Source: Micrasema longulum (Eukaryota > Arthropoda > Insecta > Trichoptera > Brachycentridae). Taken from it: a stretch of DNA of 64,000 bases. Shown one piece after another: positions 33,800-45,100 of this stretch. Position 1 is the first letter of the stretch. Each line of letters starts with the position of its first letter. Location: assembly GCA_022494885.1 (NCBI GenBank), contig JAGVSM010000963.1:1-64000 (forward strand), read 5' to 3'. The notes under the pieces were generated by a model, which was not told where the DNA came from, made no database searches, and saw only the letters and a program-made list of their open reading frames with translations. Made by a program: the position numbers and the translations under genes.

Positions 33800-34685
33800 C
33801 TGTGTTCGATTATGGTAATTATTTGTAATAATTAATAAAAATATTTTCTACGAACATTTTTTTAAACTTCTCGCTAATCTCCTATTTTATTTGAATCAAA
33901 TAAAATATTTTCAAAATTATTAGATAATGCTTGATAAAAACTATTCATTGCATGGAATGTATATATATATATATTTTTAATTTATTTTATAAAGATCTTA
34001 AATATTCCATAAATATTTTTCTTTATTTAATAACTTAAGGACGGTTCACATATACTAGTACTTTGTATTGCAACAATTAATATAAAGCTTTTAACCAATT
34101 GCATAATTAATTACAAATCCTAATAAACTTACGTTGGTCATAATTTGTTATTTTGTAATTGTTTTTTTTTTAAATCTAACATAAACATATCTGTTTAGGA
34201 CACATTATACATATTTGTGCTACTACAAGTAATTGTAGCTTGTAGATGCTGCAAATTGAACAGATAATAACTGTATCTTTAGTATAATACAAAAGGGTAA
34301 AACGTTTTTTTTATGCAACAGGAAATTGATTTTTAGCACCTAAACTTGCTAGGTTAACATATAGTCCTATCAAAAATAAGTATTTAAAATATGAAAACAA
34401 ATACTTAAATATATATTCATTATTAATATGTAACCATAAACTACATATTTGATTAAAAATGAAGTTATTATATACTTATTGGATTGGTACAAAACTAAAC
34501 ATAAAACATTTTAAATCAACATCTTATACTATACACAATTAAATCACTCTCAAACACTAAATATTATTGTCGATAATTTCAACAAAATATTGTAATTATT
34601 GGTAGCAGCACCCCAACAACAGTGTTTATGAATATTATTTCCATCATGCATGATAGAAAAAACAACAAAGCACAATTTTCTCAGT
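33800..34685. other. Intergenic downstream of bark
   Basis: AT-rich. A short (TA)n run lies at 33959-33972. No gene seen. Confidence 0.4.
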
Positions 34686-34689
34686 CAAT

Positions 34690-34695
34690 TTTATT
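34690..34695 (-). terminator. Candidate poly(A) signal of bark
   Basis: AATAAA on the minus strand, about 200 bp past the bark stop codon at 34892-34894, a normal 3' UTR length. Confidence 0.55.
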
Positions 34696-34891
34696 TCACT
34701 GACAAAATACATAGTATTTTGTATACTTTGTGAATGTTTTTTTTACTAACATATTACATAAATTTCATTAATTAAATTATGCAAAGTTGTACTATGGACT
34801 ATTTTGTTTCTCGGATTCAGGGAACTGTGATAGCTTTTTTTCTTCAAGGGCACAGTAACATAATTTATCACAATATATTTACATAAATAGT

Positions 34892-36135
34892 TTACATAGC
34901 AGTCTCTAATGGCTGACTTTTGCTTCGACTTGCTTCTGTTATTGGATGTGGTAGGTTTATATTATCTTCCATTTCATCAACATCAAAATTAGTCTCTAGT
35001 AAAGCTTCACTCTTGGAACGACTTTTGGGCATCCCTCTCGGAATATCTTCAGGTGTGGTTGGATAGGGAATATTGGTATTATTATACATTCCATCATTTG
35101 GATGTTTTATATTTTGTGCGTTTAGGGGATGTAATGATTCATAATGAGGTGGATGAGGAGGACTTGGCAAATTATCTTCGTAGTAAGTGTTTCCTGTAAC
35201 ATAACAACATAATATGAAATTCGTCTACATATAAGTGAGAATGTGTTTAAATATTTAATATAAAAATCACTTTCTTACCAGCAATATTTCTCCGTTGCCC
35301 GAAGCTAGTTTGTTGCGATGGAACATTTGACGGAGGTTCGGGGATTTTATGTTTCAGCTCTTTTAAAAAGGATAGTTTAGGTTGATCGCCAAACATCGGA
35401 GCTCCATATTGCCCGTACATATATTTATTGTCGTCCTCAACCTCTTTTTTCAAATCTAAAGTATCATCAGACTTTCCTATGCGACCTCGTAAAGGAAGAG
35501 TATCGGAATTGTAATATTGGAAATCACTACGGGGAGTTAAACTTTCTTCTTCTCCATAATGGTTATTATTGCTTGTCGATGCACCCTCTCTATGGTGGAT
35601 AATAGGCGTTTCTTCTGTTAGTAGAGTGTTGACTGAAGTATTATGACTGGGTAATGTAGATATGTCTCTAAATCCCTCATTCTTGAAAGACAGATCGAAT
35701 GTGGGATTCATGTTAATTATAGGTGAAGAATATTTTGGTGATTCCTTTTTATTAAATGTTGATTTCTGATGCGGAATCAACATCGGATTAGGATTGTGGG
35801 CCTCGTAGATATCGTAGCTTTGGTTATCTTCTAATGAGGAGTTAAACTGACTTTTCTCGACAGAATCAACCGAAACAGTTGAAGACATCATTTTCTTGTA
35901 ATCCGAATTTTTAGTCAACGTATCAGTTGAGCGAGTACTCTAAAACATTAAAATAAAATAACAATATTGTTTTGATCAAAATAATTATGTTATTTGATTT
36001 AATCTTACACATACCATCGGTCCTTTTCTTCTGTAGCTGCTAAGATCTGAGAATCCTCCATTAACACTAGCCATTGATCTCACAGAATGAAGTGATTGCC
36101 TTATAGAATTACGTCTCTCCAAGCGCTGAACGTGT
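34892..36135 (-). CDS. bark: bark cytoplasmic tail exons
   Basis: Three exons (36135-36015, 35939-35279, 35193-34892) encode a polar tail of about 360 residues rich in Ser, Asn and Pro, with RRNSIRQSLHSVRSMASVN near the membrane. It ends ETAM, which fits a class I PDZ ligand (T at -2, hydrophobic at 0). No enzymatic domain is visible. Confidence 0.9.
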
Positions 36136-39100
36136 CTGAAATGTAAAAAATGCATCATAATGAAACATTCTAAATCTTCAAATATTTTATTTGAATTTTC
36201 AATAGAGTGACTTTTCATTACAATATTTATCATATTTAGCATCTTTATCAGAACACTTTTTGCATTATACAGACCAATAAAATATTATGTATGTATTTTA
36301 AAAGTATTTTACAAATAAAAAATACATCTAATAGGTAAATAATGTAATTAAACTTTACCTATGTTTAGATTTCGAATACCAGCAGATAATTGCAGCCAAT
36401 ACAAACAGAACTGTGGCGGCTAAAACTCCAATAACTGCTACTGTTACCACATCATCTTTCCAAGATAAAGGATCAATCAACACTTTTGGATCTAGAAATA
36501 TAAAAAAAAATGCTTTATTGCAGTTTATTTTTTTAATTTGAAAATTCAGCCATATTATAATATAATGACCGTATATATCCTTTCGATTAGGAGTATTTTA
36601 TTATTATGTTGTTCCTATGAAACAATGAATTCTTCAAACCCAATGAAAGGTAAAATAAGTCGATGGTAAAAAATAAACATTTTAATTTACCTTAATAGAA
36701 TCATAATACATACATTATTTAGAAAAAAATGGGATGAATTTTAATTAACTAAGTATGTACTATTTTTTTAATTTATTTCTCCAAATATTGTTTCACTTAC
36801 CAATTTCACACACAAATGTATTTTTTTGATCGCACTGATCTATCTCCAAAGACTGGTACGTAAAAACAGTACATTGTGATATATAATCAATATGTTGTAC
36901 CCAAACTTTATCACTGTACTGGTACCATTGATTTTGTTTCCGTAAGAATTGCCACAGCGCCAGGTAGTTGCTAGATATGTAGGGCAAGGATGCATTATCA
37001 GACTGAAAAAACATTGTTATTTATTATTAGAAAAGTACATGGATTGAGAAAATCCTGCAGGGTCAATCATCATTCTCGAAGCTTTCATACACGTTTTTAT
37101 GTCAAATATTTTTTTGTAACATTGAAAAATTCAAGATAATGTAATGTGGTATTATGAAAATTTACTAATCTAATGAGATGAGAATTGAATGCAATTCTTT
37201 AAAACTCGATAGTTAGCTGGGATAAATATAAAATATATACCTACAAATGTTTTTTGTTAGAAAATTACATTTGATTTTTCTTACATTCTATGCATATCAA
37301 GCTGAGATTAAAGGGGTTAAAGTTAAAATACACAAGTACACTTTCTGCATTAGCGTTTCATAAACAAAAAAAAAATATATATATATTTTTTTTTTTTGTT
37401 ATTATTTTTTTTTTATTCCAGTAAAATGGCTATATAGTGCAGAGCCAATTCTACCATATAAACATGAACATAATTATAAATATAAACATAAACATAAATA
37501 TAAATATAATTAACTTAGACATTTTCATACCCCCCTATGCTCACGGTTATCAAACCGTTTAATTATTTTAATTTTATTAATTATTGCCATTATAAATACT
37601 TACAGTGCAAAACTGTCTGGCTTGTTCAAAAGTCATCGGAGCTCCGACATAAATGTAACAAGTATCTCCAACTAAATCCCACCCAGGAGGGCATTTCCCA
37701 TTAAGAATGGTTTTGTTGTTCAAATAGAAAGGTCTAAACTCCACTTCGAGAAGTTCAGAATCATCGGAGCGATCTCGTATTCGTCCACTGACAGCCCATG
37801 TTTCGTTATACCCCCAGTAATTATGGGCTGCATCAATTCTAGTTCTCCAGAGATCCAAATTGCTAAATTTTAACATATTTTAATGGGTATTATACTAAAA
37901 ATATTATTCAATGAACACACAAAATGTTTTGAAAATAATTTTCAGTCAATTAGTAACAGGATAAAATGTACATTATTAGTAAAAATATTTTATCAGATGG
38001 CATCTTAATATAATAATAATACAAGCATGAAGATATTTGTTTTGCAAAAGCAAAAGATCACCTATTTTACATGAATAGATTACATTTGTTCTCAAGCAGT
38101 TCTTTATTTTATCTTGCGAAAGTACAATAAAGCATCTTGTTAGAAAACTTCGTTCATGAAATTATTGATTAAATACTAAAATAAAGGAATGAAATAACAT
38201 ACCTGAATATATTTGGATTACTGTCAACAAATCTAGAAGGCGATGAACACATGCAGGAAGCAATACATGCAAAGGAAATGGATTTATGTTAAATACTTAA
38301 TTATATTGTACAATCACCCATCAAGATACAAACTTTATTGTCTCTACATAGCTAAATCTCAACTACCATTTTGCATATCGTCGTTGCGCCTACAAAATCC
38401 GTTAGTAATTTTTCTTCTTTAAAAGTATTTTTAATTTGTAACTTAGTTTCACCAAAATAAACTTAAATGTTTGCTCATAATAAAATTACGTTTTTTCATT
38501 TCGTTATCAACAATAAAATATGCAAAAATAAAAATCCACCATCGAAAACTTTATTGTTAAAATTAGCTTATTATTTTTTTTAATGCTACTTGCAGGCACA
38601 ACAATGATATTCAACAGAAATAAAAAATTCAAGTTAATTTCAATTCTGTCACAAATTTTATTCTATGCGAAAAATACTATATTTATTTGCTAAAAATACG
38701 CTTATTACTATAAGATTAATGTTTTTATGGCACTTGAGAAAACTTTGCTCCACAGGGATAGACATAATAATTCATTATTATAGTATTAAATAATATATAT
38801 TATTTTAATATTTTATTTTAAAGGCCTACATACAAAACTTATTTAATTTTATTTTTCATTAATCGCATTTAATTTAGTACTAAAATTACTAAACTAAAAG
38901 AACTTACACCTCAAAGTATACTTAAATACCATTCAATTTTATTGCTTTCAATAAAGTAATATTCAATTCAATAAAATAATAATATTGTACCTATTTATTT
39001 ACTCACTATGTATTTATTTATTTATTTACTCACTAATGTTTTAAATATTTCATAATATTTTTTTAAACATGATACTTACAAAGATTGATTTACAGTGATC

Positions 39101-42100
39101 ATTTCGTAATCATTATCTGGATTGAAAAATATGTTATCAACATAATGTTGTCCTGCTGTACCCGCTACTACAGTTGCTCTCCCATCTCGATCGAGAGCAT
39201 AATTTCTAAAATGGAAAATAAGGCATGATTATTGTTAATAATTCAATAAAATTTGAACACAAGTAGATGTTTACGTAAAACACAAGCTCCTAAAAGTAAA
39301 GACACGTGTAAATTTTTGTTCATCGCACGAAAAAAAAAACTTATTTTTAACACTGCACCATATCTTCTGGAAAATAAGTTATTTACTTAAATTACGCTTT
39401 AGTGTGTCATTTTTTTAAATACCTACATATTATCAATCAATAGTCAAACTGCATAACTTACTTGTAAAAACCATTGTGTGATGTAGTCTGATAAATAGGT
39501 AGCCGAACTCTATCAAATCCGGAAACTTGTAGAATCCTCATACCCATATTTGCATGAACGTAGTTCAATGTGAAATTAGAAACCACTTGTCTTAGAATTA
39601 CCACATCCTTAAATGGAGTTTTATTTTGGGTGAAGTAGTTTCGGTAAATTATGACTTCTTGGTATGGTGATGACTGCCGACCTGAACAATAATAGAACAG
39701 TATTCATATTACTATTCTAAGTTTTAAAAACTATGCAAATTTAAAACATTTAAATAAAAAATGGTCAACAGAAGTTTTGGCGAAATTACCAATTTACAGT
39801 AAAATTATGAATATATAAGTTTATAAACATACATACCTTCTATTTTTAGAGCTGGTAAATGTTCATTACCAAAGAAGAGATTATTATGTATCCATCCTTT
39901 AAGAGATGTGGCCGATCCCCTTGAATCTGCACGTAATGAGAGTCCTCCAACATTGTTTCTTACTAAATTATTCTGAAAAAAAATTACAATGAGTTTATTA
40001 AATTACTTTACTATTGTATTATATAAACTTGCAACATTCATTTTATTATTGACTTACCCTAAAGTAGAATGTTTGGGTGTTCTGTATATCCATATCAATA
40101 CTAGAACCACATGATGTAAAGTTGCCATACAATTTGTTGCAATTATCAGTAAACTGATTTCTTTCCACTGTGATAATAGGATTAACTTCTCCAGCAGAAT
40201 AGTAGCTGAATGCACCTTCATTATTCCTACTAAATGTACTGTATGAAATATTGTGTTGTACGTCACGATCTGCAATTTAATTCAATTTGTTATTTAACAT
40301 TTTAAAGATGTAAGTAATAAGCAATTACAAGGTGTGAGTTATTTATTATTTAAGAAAATCATTAATCAATATTAAACTTACTAAATCCAATAGCAGATAT
40401 GGGAAGTGTCACAACTTCCGCAAAGAATCCATGTTTTGCAGATGCCCCATTAGCAAACAATCTTATACTAAGGCTCGGCCCAGTTGTTTTAAATAATTTC
40501 TTTTGATATGGAGAACCATTTTCCAAATGGGCAATGATTGGCGCTGACACATTATATATATCACCATCATACAGAGTAATTGAATCACGTTTTCCATATA
40601 CTTGAGTGTGATTAAACAAATCAAATTGAATTAATCTAAATCCAAATGGTTTTACTCTATACATACTGTTAAATATTTTAACACAGTTTACAGGGTTATT
40701 GTCATATTTGAAGTATATCAGTACTCTTTCTTCAATAATAATCTCTTTAGTGGTATCGCAAATGTCTATTATCGAAAACAAATGATATGGCAAATTAAGA
40801 GATTTTAATGGAGTAAAACTAGATTCATCAGATTCTCGGCCTTCTCCCGTAAGTGATACGATATTCATTCCAACCCCCAGAGAGTCTTGAATTTCATTAA
40901 ACATTAAGTTTATTGTGTCACTTGGTGAAATTAAGTTTATTCCATGGAATGCAGATTGAGAAATACTTACGAAGTTTATTTTAGGACTTTTTAAAATACT
41001 TTGAACAGCTGGAGATTTCTCATTATGTAATATTCCAGCCCCAGTTATGTTGACATATTCCATAATACTTTCGATTTTCCGGACAGTTTCATGAGTGTGA
41101 ATGTCATGGATTCTATGTTCATATAAATTATACTCGAAGTCAGAATTAGCAAAACGAACTCCACCCCAATAATTCTGCGATGGATTCAAGTTTCTTGAAC
41201 CACAGTGAATAAAAACAAAATCAGAATCCCACTTACACTCGTGTCGGTGTCCATAAAGCTGCCCATTTAATCTGATAGGACAGTCTTCATAGCGATCTTC
41301 TGTACCCTTGCACTGCAATGGTTCAGGCCATGACCAAACTCTAGACAGTGAGTTACTGTGGTATTCTATCCTTCGATCATAATCGAAATACACATTTATG
41401 GGATCGAAGCCAAGTTCCCTACAAACTACTTGAGCATTACGCTCTGTGAACCTTTGATCACACATTGGAACCCATTGCAGAGTGGTTCGATTGTAATATT
41501 CCAAGAAGCCTTCGTTAGTTTGATTAATTAAATAATCATTGATAGAACAGTTTCTCCCTGTACACAATCTTATCGAGTCTTGAGCAACTAATTCCTCTAA
41601 ATGGCGCTTAGATATTCCATATTGCGAATACTGAACATGTCTCTTTTCTATGTTATTGTTTTCCATGTTTCCTGAATTAGAATAGGGCCGCATCTGAATT
41701 TCATATCCTTTCAAACCTTGAGCCACTAGGGTTCCCAATACTAGTATTCCAACATTTGGCATAAACTCCATGACCACTCCTGGAGAAATGGTTAAAGTTG
41801 CTCCTGGCATTACCGTTATATCTGATTTTATGATATATGGTGTCTCTTTTCTATAAAGTGCAGTGTTTTCTAGGAGACGACCTCCCAAATCATTCAAGTT
41901 GAGAGTAGTTGGAGTCTCAAAAGACACTGACACACTTGATTCTAATGAATCTTCTGTGAGGTAAGGCCGGAAGTTAGCAACTGCATGATTATTCCAATCA
42001 TCAAAATCAAAAACTCCCTTTTTAATCAAAGCTTCATCATTATACCCCCACCAATTTTCCGAAACATCTAGTTGATTATTGATTTTGGCTGTCTTTATAC

Positions 42101-45100
42101 CAGCTACCAAATTGTAGTCTAAAGCATTATTTCCAAATAGATTTCTATTGATTTTGACTTTTTGTATTCCGCTAAATCCAACAACAAATGTTGGTTCAGC
42201 AGTTAACTGGTGGAATCCTTTCCTGAAGTGTGTTATATATTTATTATATTTAATTTCATTGAATTTAAATGTTGCCTTTACTTCCCCAACTATTTCACTT
42301 TGACTGTCAGCTCTAAATTCTACCATAAATTTACCATTGTTACGCTCTATTTTATTTCTTTTTATTTTCATTTGTTTTTCCATCCCTCTAATAGATATAA
42401 GACCGTTCTTACAAACATTATCAGAGAATATATTATCTGTAATATTAACAGATGAATAGTGGCCATCAACAATAAACTCGAAAATATCATTATTTCGCCA
42501 AGTATTATTATTCATGTAGATTGAATGCGTGAAGTTTTCATTATACTGCCAAACATAGGGAAGACTGATTTCAAATCCTCCACGATGATTTCTTTCTATG
42601 GAGTTGTCCTGCATTATATAGTGATACAGATTGTTAGAGCTTCTAAGATCTCTCGCGAATTGCAAAATACCTCTTCCATTATCAGTTATCAATGTATTAT
42701 TTATCATAAATGTTATTTCAGACATATTACTCTCATGTATGTCCCAAAACGGAGTGTGGATAAATATAGCTTGTCCAATATTATGAGATATCTCGCAGTT
42801 TATTAATTTAGTTGTTTCATTAGCTTTTCTTAAGAAATGGTCACCAATTTCATTTAAGTATCTGTTATAGTAAGACAATTTGATACCCTGGTAATTTCTT
42901 TTAATTTTCGAAGATGTTACTGTGAGCGTAGGAATAGCACCTTTCACAATTTTTCTTTTAATGTCTTGTACTGGTGCCACAACAGCGCTGATAATTAAAA
43001 CAACTCCTCCCAATCCATTTTCTCCGCTATCGTAGTCTATTACGATACCATAGCTGCTACTTGTTGTTGGAAAAATAGATAAATCCCTTTTCAGGCACCA
43101 CTGCTCACTATTATAGTTCATATTAGGTGAATCATAAACACATATTCTCTCAGTGGAATAATTATGAATTGGATTTAATAGTTGAATTCCGATAACATAT
43201 CCCGGGTGACATTTGACATTGTAAATTTTCTTAATAGATTCTCCTAATACTTTGGATGTTACGATGTAACGAGTTTCACCATTTTCTAATGAAATATCGG
43301 TGGCGTACTCTGGAAATACAATCGGATGGTAATTAGAATCTGCAATATTGAAATCTGGAGCCATATTAAACCAACCAGCCAATTCTCTTTGCTGAATTCC
43401 AGATATATGCTGGTCATGACTTATCCCTGCCAAGTGGTTATTTTCTATGACAGAACCATATACTTTCAGTCCCAATTGCTTGAAACTTATACCATTTCCT
43501 TTGTTGTTTGAGAATTCAGAATTTTTCACAATATTAATGGCATCTGCCCCATATAAATCAGAATACAGAATTCCTAAGCCATCTTGTAAATTATCTGAAA
43601 CACGTACACTTTCCAAACTATGTCGGGCAAAATCGATTTGTAGTGCTGGTTTAAATGTGTTAGTTGTGTAATCCAACAAGCCAGCCTTTTCAATACTAAT
43701 AAATTGTAAATCAGCTCGCTCTGCCAGAACTCCAAATCTCAAACCGGCCCAAGATAAATCGTAACATTTAACACCCACATCTTGATCATGAGTACATGAA
43801 TTTTCGAATTCTTCCACATGCTCAGATTTGCAAAGTGTAATATCATTATCAAATTCAGTACATTCAATATTGGACAGTATTATATCTTCAGATGTACCTG
43901 CATTTGGAATTTGATTTCGTTCCATATACCAATCGTCAGGATTTAAAACTAACCCTAGCTGATGACACACCAGTGCAGCATTTATAATACTCCATTTGTA
44001 ATTGCAAACTGTTCCCCAGTGATTATTTATGCGTACTTGTAAGCGACCTTCATTGGACGTTTTGCCTCCTAATAATCGTATTGGAATCAATGGTTCAGTT
44101 TCAATAATAGGTGTTTCGGAATCATAATGTTCCGTATCAGTTTCATAAGTATCGTTAGTATTCATCATCACTATTTCTCGTTTAAGAGTAAATGTAATAT
44201 CATTGGGAGAATTGCCTCGAGCATCTAGTTTTCCAGCTATCATGACTCCAATTGATGGTGGAAAGTTTAACTTAACCCCGGGTTGCAATATGAGTTTTCC
44301 TCCAGGTCTGATATTAATATCTCTTTCAACAATATAATCGCCAGGCTTGAGGACTTCTGTCCCGTCTACTTCTCCTCCGACTATATTTGTTCCTTGCATG
44401 TAAAACTGTGGAACGTACATAGGGTTATAATTGATCTGAGTGGCTGCAGGATTACTACTGTGCAACAAGTATGGTAAATATTCAACTTTTGCAAGATTGT
44501 ATCGGTCTTTGCGATGGAATATCCTTTCATATATCTTACTTTCTTCACTGAACCCTAACCAGTTAAAAGTACAGTTGAGTATTTTGCTTTGATCTTCAAG
44601 ATGTGATCCGATCTCATAATTTGATTCCGAGTTATGTAAAATATTTCGGAAAATGTCAACATTGCTAGATGATACTACGACAGTTGCTGCAACACGGCTG
44701 CGGGGAATAAGATTTGATTTTTGTTCTAGTGTATCAAAGGGTTCTCTTATTCTGTTTTCTTTCAAAAAGTTTCTAGTAAAAAGGAGTTTTTGCATATGAC
44801 TGTACGGAGATAATCCAAGATTAACCACAAAAACTCCTCTATTGTAATAAAAGTGATTATGTTGTATTAAAATGCTTGTTGGAAGGGGATCAAATTCATC
44901 GTAAAATCTGTTTTCAATTTGATTTTTTATAAATATAGCTCCATATTTGCCACTTTCAAAATGATTATATTCAATACGGCCATTTAAATTCAATGCCGGT
45001 TGAATCTTGATTGATAACTTTTGACTTTGTATAAATTTATTGTGTCCTATTTGAAGATTTAAAGCTTCTCTGTTATCATTTTTCATCCAACAAGTTGATA

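Noticed and set aside
42210..44477. Plus-strand frames opposite the giant bark exon
   Set aside because: Shadows of the long minus-strand coding sequence.
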